From CAZZKE01 sp964655005 (GTDB lineage: Bacteria; Pseudomonadota; Alphaproteobacteria; Rhodospirillales; JABHCV01): DNA of 10,248 nt. Position 1 is the first letter of the stretch. Each line of letters begins with the position of its first letter. The stretch spans positions 1 through 10,248 of the forward strand of contig CAZZKE010000086.1 in NCBI GenBank assembly GCA_964655005.1. Reading direction: 5' to 3'. Position numbers and translations under genes: made by a program. Below the pieces are notes generated by a model, which did not search any database, had not been told where the DNA came from, and worked only from the letters and a program-made list of their open reading frames with translations. Shown piece by piece: positions 1 to 6,554 of the stretch.

Positions 1-126
1 CCGAGAGCCCTGGAAAGCCGTCTCAATGGGTCTTTATCAGTGATCCTTGGTATAACATACCAGATATAGTATCCGATAGCCGGCCACGATCAAACAGCAG
101 TATTATGAAATTTTAAAAAATCCCGC
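1..126. other. Intergenic region left of the adaptor gene
   Basis: No gene is visible here. Bases 60-126 are AT-rich compared with the neighbouring genes. The region holds repeat copy A (21-55) and a 6-bp inverted repeat with a 3-nt loop (48-62). I see no convincing Rho-independent terminator for the minus-strand operon that ends at 127, and no reading frame that continues the short adaptor protein. Confidence 0.6.
21..55 (-). repeat. Dispersed intergenic repeat, copy A (left edge)
   Basis: Read on the minus strand from 55 downwards, this begins TTATACCAAGG. It matches the segment at 10090-10124 at 26 of 35 positions without gaps, including the first 10 bases and a block around GACCCAT-GAGA. 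The first 19 bases also match 4097-4115 at 16 positions. The repeat lies outside genes and its far end may continue past position 1. It overlaps a short palindrome at 48-62 (TGGTAT-AAC-ATACCA). It behaves like a small non-coding dispersed element, MITE- or REP-like, but family assignment needs a genome-wide search. Confidence 0.6.
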
Positions 127-660
127 TCAGGGGACCCGGACAACGACTATCGGGACAACGTCGCCGTTATGCGGAATGACCATGCCCGGATATCCGGGAA
201 TTCTGATAACGGTCCCGCCGAAGGGCGCCCGCAGGGTGGCGCGCTGGTATTTCCAGGTGGCCCGGGCGGCCCGGGCCTGGGCCTTTGCCAGTTCCGAGCG
301 GGCCGCCGCCGCCGCCGTTTTGGCGTCTTCCACATTTTCGACCGAGGCGGAAAGCGCGTCATAAAGCTGTTCCGTCTGCTCCTGTCTGCGCGCCATCAAT
401 TGATACTTTACCGTCGCCGCCTCGACCATGGCCCGACCGGCCTTCATCATGGCGTCGAGAGGGCGCCGGTCGAGCACCGCCAGGACGGCGCCCTTTTCAA
501 TTTTTACCCCTACCTTAACCTTGATATCGGCGATTACGCCGGGCACGGCAAAGGCCAGCACCCGTTCGGCGGCCATTGCCGGTGCGGCAAACATCAAAAC
601 AACCCCGAACACCATCAGCAGGTGCGGCAGGGTGCTGGCAAGATTTATGATCCGTTTCAT
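127..660 (-). CDS. Short HlyD/RND-type periplasmic adaptor (membrane fusion) protein
   Basis: Predicted exported adaptor of 177 residues, related to the periplasmic subunit that links an inner-membrane pump to a TolC-type channel. Residues 1-30 are a signal peptide ending in AMA|AE. Residues 34-68 (GVIADIKVKVGVKIEKG...) are the first half of a biotinyl-lipoyl-like domain. Residues 70-138 are Ala/Glu/Arg-rich and should form the alpha-helical hairpin. Residues 142-175, starting LRAPFGGTVIRIPG, are the second lipoyl half. The beta-barrel and membrane-proximal domains of ordinary adaptors (about 350-400 residues) are missing. The start at 660 has GGGAA five bases upstream; an ATG at 675 lacks a well-placed site. 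It follows the TolC-like gene by 21 nt. The fold is clear; the cargo and pump are unknown. Confidence 0.8.
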   Translation of the reverse strand: MKRIINLASTLPHLLMVFGVVLMFAAPAMAAERVLAFAVPGVIADIKVKVGVKIEKGAVLAVLDRRPLDAMMKAGRAMVEAATVKYQLMARRQEQTEQLYDALSASVENVEDAKTAAAAARSELAKAQARAARATWKYQRATLRAPFGGTVIRIPGYPGMVIPHNGDVVPIVVVRVP

Positions 661-681
661 GGTCGTTCCCGTCATTCCAAC

Positions 682-2091
682 TTACGGTTTGGTCTCGTTT
701 TGATCTTCCTGGCCAAATCCGCTGCCCGTTTTGGGTAGGTATTGATTGACCTGGCCGCCGGTCAGTTCGAGCAGCGAGGTCAGAAAATCCGCCTCCAGCG
801 CCTTGCCCGGTTGATCCCCCAGCAGTACCGATACTTTTGCAAGATTGACAAAATACAAACCCGTCGCCCGCACTACGGCGGCTTCGGCGGCGGTGTTTTC
901 GATCATCGCCCGGCCCAAGTCGGTAACCCGGTCCTGCTGATACAATTGCTGGCGCAGCAGCAGGGTCCGTTTGGCGAAATCCAGTTTGGCCCGGGTCGCG
1001 ACAACCAGTTGATAGGAATTTTGAATCTCCATCAGCGCTTCGTGCGACCGGATACGCAATTGCGAGCGTTTTCGGGCAATCGCCGCATTCAGCCGGCTTT
1101 CCTCGGCGGCCAGTTGCGAGCGCCTGGCCTTATTGACACCGCCATCGTACAAGGGCCAGGAAAGCCTGGCGCCGAGGACGTAATCCTTGCGAGCACGTAA
1201 TTCGTTGCTGGTTTTTCCGACATTTCCATAGGCTTCCAGGCTCGGCAGATTGGCCACGCCGTCGCGCAATATCCCCTTCGCATCGGCCTGTTTGATCAAC
1301 GACATCAATTCCGGATTCTTGCGGGCGACGGTTTCGGCAAATTTATTCCGGTCCAGATCCGGCGGGCCCTGCAGGGGCGGTTTCGGCGGCGAAAAAAGTT
1401 CTTCTTCGATGAAATTGCCGGTCAATTCCTGCAACCGCAGCCTTAGTGATACATTGCGGTTGCGCTCACGGTAATAATCCAGGCGGGTCTGTTCAACCCG
1501 GGCCAATACCGCGGCAACATCAACCGGACTGGTCTTGCCCAGCGCCAGGCGTTCCTTCGAGCGCTGCCAGCGGACATAGGCCGCGGAATGATCTTCGTAC
1601 AACGAGCGCATTTGCAGTTCCGAAGCGTGCAAGTCGAAGTACAGCGCCATGCCTTCCATCAACACCGCATTGCGTACCGATACAAGAAGATCGGCCGCCG
1701 CCGCCGTATCCTTGCTTGCCGCCTCGATCGCCGATGAGGTCTTGCCGAAATCGTAAATCGGCTGAACAACTTCCAGGGTGCCATAAACATCCTTGTGTTC
1801 ATTGCCGTAAGCTTCGGAAGAAGAACGAAATACCCGCCCGGTCGCCGACAGCGTCAGGCGCGGATACAGCGCCGCCACCGCCGCATCCCGGCGCGCCGCC
1901 GCTATCCCGATATCGGCACGCGCCAAATCAATCGAGAAATTACCATTTTTTTCAATCTGTTGCAGGATTTCCTTAACAGTCGGCTGCGACCCTTCGGTGG
2001 CATCCTGAGCGGATGCCTGGCCACCGGCGGACCCTACGAAAACCGCCACCGCAACGGCCACGGCACGCAAGGAGCAGCGCCGAAAACTCAT
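682..2091 (-). CDS. TolC-family outer-membrane efflux protein
   Basis: Outer-membrane factor of 469 residues, the size expected for the TolC/OEP family, which forms trimeric channels through outer membrane and periplasm for type I secretion or tripartite efflux. Residues 1-28 are a signal peptide with an ASA|Q site. Two OEP repeats are visible: one around 37-225 with strand/turn motif QPIYDFGK (110-117), and one around 250-430 with the equivalent WPLYDGGV (312-319). Both are followed by long Ala/Arg/Glu/Gln-rich helices. The C-terminal tail from about 440 is polar and probably unstructured. Its ATG overlaps the stop of the thioredoxin-like gene (ATGA), with AGGA six bases upstream, so the two are probably translationally coupled. 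The short adaptor follows. The substrate cannot be read from the sequence. Confidence 0.9.
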   Translation of the reverse strand: MSFRRCSLRAVAVAVAVFVGSAGGQASAQDATEGSQPTVKEILQQIEKNGNFSIDLARADIGIAAARRDAAVAALYPRLTLSATGRVFRSSSEAYGNEHKDVYGTLEVVQPIYDFGKTSSAIEAASKDTAAAADLLVSVRNAVLMEGMALYFDLHASELQMRSLYEDHSAAYVRWQRSKERLALGKTSPVDVAAVLARVEQTRLDYYRERNRNVSLRLRLQELTGNFIEEELFSPPKPPLQGPPDLDRNKFAETVARKNPELMSLIKQADAKGILRDGVANLPSLEAYGNVGKTSNELRARKDYVLGARLSWPLYDGGVNKARRSQLAAEESRLNAAIARKRSQLRIRSHEALMEIQNSYQLVVATRAKLDFAKRTLLLRQQLYQQDRVTDLGRAMIENTAAEAAVVRATGLYFVNLAKVSVLLGDQPGKALEADFLTSLLELTGGQVNQYLPKTGSGFGQEDQNETKP

Positions 2092-2594
2092 CTTTGGTCC
2101 TGAACGTACCGGAAAAAAGATTTTTTCGATTTATAAACGCCGTCAACGACATATTTTCCGGCCAGATAGAACTGGTCAACCCCCAGGAACCCGGTGGTTC
2201 TGAGGGCGACTTTCCCCTGTTCGTCGAAGAACACGAAAACCGGCGTCGCCCGGACCCGCAATTTCCTTGCCAGGTCCCGTTCCGTCCCCCGCGTCCCGTC
2301 ATGCATGACAACATCAAGGTCACCGCGGATATTACTTTCGATCATGACAAAATTTTTGTCGAACAGATCATAGACCTTTTTCGCCGGCAGCACCCGCGCC
2401 CGCATCTTGTCGCAATAAGGGCAGCCCAGCTGGTGAAAGAACAGCACCAGTTTCTTGCCATCGGCGGCGGCGTCCTGGATTTCCTCGGGAAAGTTGTTAT
2501 CCAGGCTTTCGACGCGATATTCCCCGTGGGCCGGCGGCGTGTTCAGGGCCAGCGCGACAACGACGGCTAAAAATGCGGCTATGCGAAATTTCAT
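2088..2594 (-). CDS. Secreted thioredoxin-fold protein, SoxW-like
   Basis: Periplasmic thioredoxin-like protein of 168 residues. Residues 1-24 form a signal peptide ending AHG|E. The redox-active motif is CPYC at 58-61 in the setting FFHQLGCPYCDKM. The cis-proline is P118 in RATPVFVFF, followed by a conserved strand/turn with DEQGK. The insert around 85-105 (SNIRGDLDVVMHDG) and the C-terminal FFRYVQDQR resemble the SoxW/thioredoxin_2 group rather than DsbA. The likely job is dithiol/disulfide exchange in the periplasm, perhaps reducing a partner; the partner is not evident and no sox genes are in the window. The start at 2594 is chosen for the signal peptide and GAGGG eight bases upstream; extending to 2762 would overlap recO with no family-like sequence. 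It lies 76 nt after recO and overlaps the TolC-like gene by ATGA. Confidence 0.82.
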   Translation of the reverse strand: MKFRIAAFLAVVVALALNTPPAHGEYRVESLDNNFPEEIQDAAADGKKLVLFFHQLGCPYCDKMRARVLPAKKVYDLFDKNFVMIESNIRGDLDVVMHDGTRGTERDLARKLRVRATPVFVFFDEQGKVALRTTGFLGVDQFYLAGKYVVDGVYKSKKSFFRYVQDQR

Positions 2595-2602
2595 CAGTTG
2601 CG

Positions 2603-2630
2603 CCCTCGATGGCTGAATTCGCGGATTATA
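2603..2630 (-). promoter_or_regulatory. Possible promoter and RBS of the thioredoxin-TolC-adaptor operon
   Basis: Within the 76-nt gap after recO, the minus strand has a perfect TATAAT at 2630-2625. It is followed after about 18 nt by a GAGGG ribosome binding site (2607-2603) eight bases before the ATG at 2594. The -35 region at 17-bp spacing (2653-2648, TGGTGT) is poor, so an activator or an alternative sigma factor would be needed, or the -10 match may be chance. If real, the three envelope genes can be expressed separately from recO. Confidence 0.4.
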
Positions 2631-2670
2631 TGGCAATTGCCGCATACACACCACAGGCTTGTGCTCGCGT

Positions 2671-3411
2671 TCACGAATTGTTGTTGACCGACCGCCTGAT
2701 TCTATCGGCGAAGCGTTGCCGCGACGCCGGCAGCTTTCCACCCGGCAGATGATCATAGACATGGCGTTTGAGAAAATAACCGGTCAGGGTGAGCCCGGTC
2801 GATACGTCGGCCACGGAACCGCCAGTTCCGGCGGCAAGTAAAAACGGCGGTAATGCCAACATCGACTTAAGGTAGGGCCGGCCCGCCGCAGCGGATACGG
2901 CGCGGCCCGATTTCGGCGACACGTAAATCAGGTTATCGACCGCACCGGTTGCCGCGCAGCGGCTTAAATCCAGGCCGAAACCCAATTCACCCAGCAGCCC
3001 CAATTCCCACTTTACATAAGCCGAGCGCCATTCCCCGGCGCCGCTTATGGCTTCAAGCAGGATTCCCAGGCCGGCAAACACCTGGGCGTGGGGCTCCCGT
3101 TCGGGCAGTGCCGTTTCGACCAAGCCAAGCGCCGCGCAAAGCGCCGCCAGGGGCTCGGGAGCATCCAGCACCAGGGCCGCGTAGGATCTGCTCAACTCGC
3201 ACGTATAGGCGCCTAAATGTTCGGACAACCTGGCCCGCCACCTGGCCTGCACGGCGTTTCCCGGTTGCAGGTCGCCGCGTTTGCGTTTTCCGGTTCCGCC
3301 CCTGACCAGGCCTGAATGAACGCCGTGATTTCGCGTCAGCAACGTGACTATGGCGGATGTTTCGCCATGCCTGCGCACCGACAACACAATTCCTTCATCG
3401 AACCATTCCAT
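2671..3411 (-). CDS. recO: DNA repair protein RecO
   Basis: RecO of 246 residues, normal length. It acts in the cytoplasm in the RecFOR pathway, helping RecA displace single-strand-binding protein at gaps and annealing complementary strands. The N-terminal OB-fold (about 1-80) opens with MEWFDEGIVLSVRRHGE and includes the basic GGTGKRKRGDLQPG turn (38-51). The C-terminal helical part carries ELGFGLDLSRCAATG (142-156) followed by YVSPKSGRAVS (163-173), a signature typical of alphaproteobacterial RecO. The four-cysteine zinc site found in some RecO proteins is absent. In this group recO usually follows era directly; here a plus-strand gene lies between them. The ATG at 3411 has no Shine-Dalgarno-like sequence, and a TAAAAT box ends eight bases upstream, so the mRNA may be leaderless. 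Confidence 0.93.
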   Translation of the reverse strand: MEWFDEGIVLSVRRHGETSAIVTLLTRNHGVHSGLVRGGTGKRKRGDLQPGNAVQARWRARLSEHLGAYTCELSRSYAALVLDAPEPLAALCAALGLVETALPEREPHAQVFAGLGILLEAISGAGEWRSAYVKWELGLLGELGFGLDLSRCAATGAVDNLIYVSPKSGRAVSAAAGRPYLKSMLALPPFLLAAGTGGSVADVSTGLTLTGYFLKRHVYDHLPGGKLPASRQRFADRIRRSVNNNS

Positions 3412-3418
3412 GGGGTAA

Positions 3419-3424
3419 ATTTTA
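3419..3424 (-). promoter_or_regulatory. Possible recO -10 box (leaderless transcript)
   Basis: TAAAAT on the minus strand lies seven bases before the recO ATG (3411), which would put the transcription start at or next to the start codon. No ribosome binding site is seen in TTTACCCCATG. The -35 region at 16-18 bp spacing is weak (GATACG-like). This is plausible but unproven. Confidence 0.35.
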
Positions 3425-3437
3425 CACGATGATCGTG
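3425..3437. promoter_or_regulatory. Palindromic operator candidate in the divergent region
   Basis: CACGAT-G-ATCGTG is a perfect 6-bp inverted repeat with a one-base centre, directly abutting the possible recO -10 box and about 75 bp before the plus-strand gene. Its size and place suit a dimeric repressor binding site controlling recO, the divergent gene, or both. No regulator gene is visible in the window, and the motif could be chance. Confidence 0.35.
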
Positions 3438-3450
3438 CTTACGTATCCTG

Positions 3451-3456
3451 TACAAT
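3451..3456 (+). promoter_or_regulatory. Possible -10 box for the plus-strand gene at 3512
   Basis: TACAAT matches the -10 consensus at five of six positions and lies 55 bp before the TTG start, in the only intergenic space available. The matching -35 position (about 3428-3433, GATGAT) is poor and overlaps the palindrome at 3425-3437. Weak evidence. Confidence 0.25.
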
Positions 3457-3500
3457 TATTGCCGAGCCTGTTTTTTTAATTCGTGACACATATTTCCGGC

Positions 3501-3514
3501 GGAGGGCGACGTTG
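3501..3514 (+). promoter_or_regulatory. Strong RBS deciding a TTG start
   Basis: GGAGGG (3501-3506), five bases before TTG (3512-3514), is the best Shine-Dalgarno match of any gene here. It favours the TTG over the ATG nine codons downstream (3539). Confidence 0.6.
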
Positions 3515-4078
3515 CACAGGAAAATTATTGCGGGCGCCATGGCCGCCATAGACAAGGATCGCCGGGACTATTTCCAGGCCGTCATTGCCAGACTGGAACA
3601 GGACAAACGTTTCGAACGGCAGGGAAATATCGTTTTCAGCATCCTCAAGAACGTCATTGCCGACGTGCCGGTCTACCTGGAACCGGATGAATTCGCCGAA
3701 CTTTTATTCGACTTCATACGCTACAACAATCCGGCGATTCGCAAGCTTATGTATAGCCGCCGTTACGTCCACGACCCTAAAGCCATGCGCGCAATCACCG
3801 GAAATTTCATCACACAGGTCATCGCCAGGTCATTCGACAAGGAAGGAAAAGGCGAAATCGAGACTGGCGATCCAAGTGTTCATAAACTGACCTGGCCGTA
3901 CCGGGATACCGATGTCCTTGACCCCGAAGACGATCCCGACGAATGGCAGCAGGCAGTTGACCGTAGCCAGGAATGGGCGCGCCGGCAAAAAACCGACCGG
4001 CGCAAATCCGGCTTGTCCCGCATCGACGACAAGGCGATGGAACTGTTCAAGAAAAATAACAAAAACGCCGAAAGCTGA
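3512..4078 (+). CDS. Hypothetical soluble protein, 188 residues
   Basis: I do not recognise this protein. It is 188 residues, without cysteine, signal peptide or membrane segment, so probably cytoplasmic. Residues 15-110 look alpha-helical and well folded, with hydrophobic/aromatic runs such as VPVYLEPDEFAELLFDFIRY (52-71) and RKLMYSRRYVHDP (77-89). Residues 132-145 are strongly acidic (DTDVLDPEDDPDEW) and 156-170 basic, ending in a Lys/Asn-rich tail; that charge pattern suggests a flexible C-terminus contacting protein or nucleic acid. The start is TTG at 3512 because GGAGGG lies five bases upstream; an ATG at 3539 has a poorer site. Codon use and GC resemble the neighbours, which supports a real gene. 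It is the only plus-strand gene and separates recO from era. Confidence 0.75.
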   Translation: MHRKIIAGAMAAIDKDRRDYFQAVIARLEQDKRFERQGNIVFSILKNVIADVPVYLEPDEFAELLFDFIRYNNPAIRKLMYSRRYVHDPKAMRAITGNFITQVIARSFDKEGKGEIETGDPSVHKLTWPYRDTDVLDPEDDPDEWQQAVDRSQEWARRQKTDRRKSGLSRIDDKAMELFKKNNKNAES

Positions 4079-4096
4079 CCGGAAATACGATACCCA

Positions 4097-4115
4097 TTAT
4101 ACCAAGGAGCAATCA
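4097..4115 (+). repeat. Dispersed intergenic repeat, short copy between convergent genes
   Basis: TTATACCAAGGAGCAATCA in the 45-bp gap between the plus-strand gene and era matches copy A (minus strand, 55 to 37) at 16 of 19 positions, including the first 12. It shares the first 10 bases with the copy at 10090. Similarity stops before the era stop codon, so this is a terminal fragment or only the end motif. No clear terminator hairpin is visible in the gap. Confidence 0.5.
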
Positions 4116-4123
4116 AGGGCAAT

Positions 4124-5029
4124 TCAGGCGTTGAAATCCAGCCCCCAATCCCGGAAACGCTCGGGGTCGTCGCCCCAGCCGGCCCGTACTTTAACAAACA
4201 GCTTCAGATGCACCCGGCGGCCTAACAGGTCTTCCAGTTCATGGCGCGACGCCTCGCCGATGGCTTTTATTTTCCGCCCGCCCTTGCCGAGCACGATACC
4301 CTTTTGTCCCGGCCTTTCGACATATATGACCTGGCTGACGGTGACTGAACCGTCATCGCGTTCCTGCCACCCCTCGGTCTCGACGGTAATTGCATAGGGT
4401 AGTTCCTGGTGCAATTGCAGAAACACCTTTTCACGGGTGACCTCGGCGGCCAGCAATCGCGACGGCATGTCGGAAATCTGATCTTCGGGAAACATCCATG
4501 GGCCGGGTGGCGCTGTTTCAGCCAGCCTGCCAAGCAGGTCACCGACGCCATCGCCTGTTTCGGCGGAAATCATGAAAATTTCACCAAACAACCCGGTTTC
4601 GTTCAATTTTTCCGCCAATGTCAGCAGTTTTTGTTTATCGACCAGATCAATCTTGTTGATGGCCAGCAGGGCCGTCATTTCCTTGTTTCGCATCTTTTCG
4701 ATTATGGCGCCGCTGTTGGCATCGATACCCCGCGTCGCGTCGATCATCAGCAATATGCTGTCGGCATCGGCGGCCCCGTCCCAAGCGGAGGCCACCATGG
4801 CCCGGTCCAGCCGGCGTTTCGGCAAAAACACGCCAGGGGTATCGATAAGAATAAGTTGCGCCGTGCGCTCCAGGCAAATGCCCAGCACCCGAGTACGTGT
4901 TGTCTGTACTTTCGGCGTAACTATGGAAACCTTGGCCCCGACCAGCCTGTTGACCAGCGTCGACTTACCGACGTTGGGGGCCCCCAGGATGGCAATAAAA
5001 GCACATTTTGTTTCGCTTTGCCGGGTCAT
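4124..5029 (-). CDS. era: GTPase Era
   Basis: Era of 301 residues, full length. It is a cytoplasmic GTPase that binds the 3' end of 16S rRNA and takes part in 30S subunit maturation. GTPase motifs are all present: G1 GAPNVGKS (16-23), G2 region TTRTR (43-47), G3 DTPG (63-66), G4 NKID (125-128) and G5 SAE (155-157). The C-terminal KH domain carries the GxxG-type loop in GIVLGKGGRKIKAIG (244-258), and the end ...DWGLDFNA is family-like. The ATG overlaps the rnc stop (ATGA) with GGGGT about eight bases upstream, so translation is probably coupled to rnc, fitting their shared role in rRNA processing. recO, its usual downstream neighbour, is displaced by the convergent gene. Confidence 0.97.
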   Translation of the reverse strand: MTRQSETKCAFIAILGAPNVGKSTLVNRLVGAKVSIVTPKVQTTRTRVLGICLERTAQLILIDTPGVFLPKRRLDRAMVASAWDGAADADSILLMIDATRGIDANSGAIIEKMRNKEMTALLAINKIDLVDKQKLLTLAEKLNETGLFGEIFMISAETGDGVGDLLGRLAETAPPGPWMFPEDQISDMPSRLLAAEVTREKVFLQLHQELPYAITVETEGWQERDDGSVTVSQVIYVERPGQKGIVLGKGGRKIKAIGEASRHELEDLLGRRVHLKLFVKVRAGWGDDPERFRDWGLDFNA

Positions 5030-5715
5030 TCGGTAACCCCAAGCCGGTCCAGCAACAGCGCGGCGGCGGCCTGTTCGGCGACCCGCTTGGAATTTCCCGT
5101 CGCGGTTACCGACGCCTCGCCCTCGATTGAGACCTCGATGCTGAATATTGGCTCGTGGGGCGGTCCGGAACGGGATACTTCGCGATAATCGGGAAGGCCC
5201 ACCCCCCGGCTCTGGACATATTCCTGAAGCGCCGTCTTGGCGTCTTGCGGCGGCGCCGTGTTTTCGGCCATCAACGGCCGCCAGTACCGCCTGATAAACT
5301 TGTCCGCCGAAGCGATACCGGCATCAAGATAAATAGCCGCAATCACGGCTTCGCAGGCATCGGCCAGCAAGGCCGGGTTTTCCCGTCCGCCGGCATCCTG
5401 TTCCGAAGGCGACATATTGACAAAAGCCGCCAGGCCGATCTCTCCGGCGACGCGGCTTAGCGATTCCCGTCGCACCATGGCGGTATGGCGGCGCGCCATG
5501 GCGCCTTCTTCTTCATCGGGGAATGCCTCGTAAAGCATCTCGGCGACAATCAGCCCAAGCACCCTGTCGCCAAGAAATTCCATGCGCTGGTTGCTGTCCT
5601 TGCGCCGGTTTTTGGTCCGGGCCAGGCTGGGGTGATTGAGCGCCTGTTCCAGCAATTGCGGCTTTCGGAAATAATAACCAAGATTTTTTTCCAGGTCCGA
5701 CACGGGATCATTCAT
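5026..5715 (-). CDS. rnc: Ribonuclease III
   Basis: RNase III of 229 residues, normal size. It cleaves double-stranded RNA, including rRNA precursors and some mRNA leaders, as a Mg2+-dependent homodimer. The nuclease domain has the signature NQRMEFLGDRVLGL (42-55), giving metal ligands E46 and D50. The second acidic pair is D119 and E122 in LLADACEAVIAAIYLDAG. The spacing equals that of the E. coli enzyme. The double-stranded-RNA-binding domain spans about 158-226, starting DAKTALQEYVQ and ending with NSKRVAEQAAAALLL. The start is the ATG at 5715, ten bases after the lepB stop. The frame stays open far upstream inside lepB, but that sequence is not RNase III-like. The ribosome binding site is weak. 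It overlaps era by ATGA. Confidence 0.97.
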   Translation of the reverse strand: MNDPVSDLEKNLGYYFRKPQLLEQALNHPSLARTKNRRKDSNQRMEFLGDRVLGLIVAEMLYEAFPDEEEGAMARRHTAMVRRESLSRVAGEIGLAAFVNMSPSEQDAGGRENPALLADACEAVIAAIYLDAGIASADKFIRRYWRPLMAENTAPPQDAKTALQEYVQSRGVGLPDYREVSRSGPPHEPIFSIEVSIEGEASVTATGNSKRVAEQAAAALLLDRLGVTE

Positions 5716-5725
5716 GGCATGGCAA

Positions 5726-6472
5726 CTATTTAATAGCGTTAAAAAACCGGGAGAAGCGGATTTTCGACGGCCATTTCCAAAACTCCCAGGTGTCCCAGCC
5801 GCTGCCGTCAATGGAGAAAAACAGGAACTTGGCGCGACCCACCAGATTTTCCCTGGGGATAAAGCCGACGGCGTCAAGATAGCGGCTATCCTGGGAATTA
5901 TCCCGGTTGTCACCCATGGCGAAATAATAGCCCGCCGGCACCGTGTAGACACCGGTGTTGTCGGCGTTGCCGTTATCGCCCATTGATTCAAGAATATAAT
6001 GGCGACGACCGCCGGGCAACGTTTCCAGATACCGGGTTGTGCGGCGAACATTGCCCAGGCTGTCGGTGCTCAGGTAGTCTTCAACCCGTTCTCGAATCAC
6101 CGGCTTGCCGTTGATATTCAGGATACCGCCCTTGACCTGTATTTTGTCGCCGGGCAGGCCGACCAGCCGTTTGATGTAATCGATACTGGTGTCGCGAGGC
6201 AACCGGAACACGACGACGTCGCCCCGTTCGGGCTCGCTGAAAAATATCCTGCCCGTCAGCAACGGCAGTGACCATGGCAGCGAGTATCGGCTGTATCCGA
6301 ACGACAGCTTGGAGACGAAAAGGTAATCACCGACCAGCAGCGTCGGCTTCATCGAGCCGGAAGGAATATTAAACGGCTCGTAGGCGAAGGTGCGAATTCC
6401 CATCGCGATGACAAACGCATACAAGATGGTGACGACTGTTTCCTTGAAACCGCCGCTGGATTTTTGGGTCAT
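5726..6472 (-). CDS. lepB: Signal peptidase I
   Basis: Type I signal peptidase of 248 residues. It is an inner-membrane serine/lysine protease that removes signal peptides from exported proteins on the periplasmic side. One transmembrane segment lies at about 12-30. The catalytic serine is S40 in IPSGSMKPTL (36-45). The general-base lysine is K101 in DYIKRLVGLPGD (98-109). The late conserved box MGDNRDNSQDSR lies at 186-197. The length fits alphaproteobacterial LepB, which has one membrane segment where E. coli has two. It precedes rnc by ten bases. It follows pdxJ by 82 bases, where acpS would be expected; that gap holds a TTGACA that could start a lepB-rnc-era transcript. Confidence 0.96.
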   Translation of the reverse strand: MTQKSSGGFKETVVTILYAFVIAMGIRTFAYEPFNIPSGSMKPTLLVGDYLFVSKLSFGYSRYSLPWSLPLLTGRIFFSEPERGDVVVFRLPRDTSIDYIKRLVGLPGDKIQVKGGILNINGKPVIRERVEDYLSTDSLGNVRRTTRYLETLPGGRRHYILESMGDNGNADNTGVYTVPAGYYFAMGDNRDNSQDSRYLDAVGFIPRENLVGRAKFLFFSIDGSGWDTWEFWKWPSKIRFSRFFNAIK

Positions 6473-6554
6473 ATTGAAGCATTAGCCTACAGGATTGTCG
6501 AAAATTCCGGCAAATCAAGCCAGCCGGGAGGCTTAATGTCAAGGCGGAAAAACC
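6473..6554 (-). promoter_or_regulatory. pdxJ-lepB gap with a possible -35 box
   Basis: This 82-bp gap is the widest in the right-hand block. On the minus strand a perfect TTGACA (6542-6537) follows 12 bases after the pdxJ stop. An 18-bp spacer leads to TTGATT, a poor -10. A short inverted repeat (AAGCC...GGCTT) lies in the spacer. No terminator T-run and no acpS reading frame are seen. A lepB promoter here is possible but weakly supported. Confidence 0.3.

Noticed and set aside
2595..2762. N-terminal extension of the thioredoxin-like protein
   Set aside because: It would overlap the recO end and would bury the signal peptide that starts at 2594.
4409..5188. Plus-strand open frame of 259 codons opposite era and rnc
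   Set aside because: It is antisense to two certain genes, has low-complexity composition and no family resemblance.
5716..6051. N-terminal extension of rnc by 112 codons
   Set aside because: It overlaps the lepB coding sequence in another frame and is not RNase III-like; the family N-terminus begins at the ATG at 5715.
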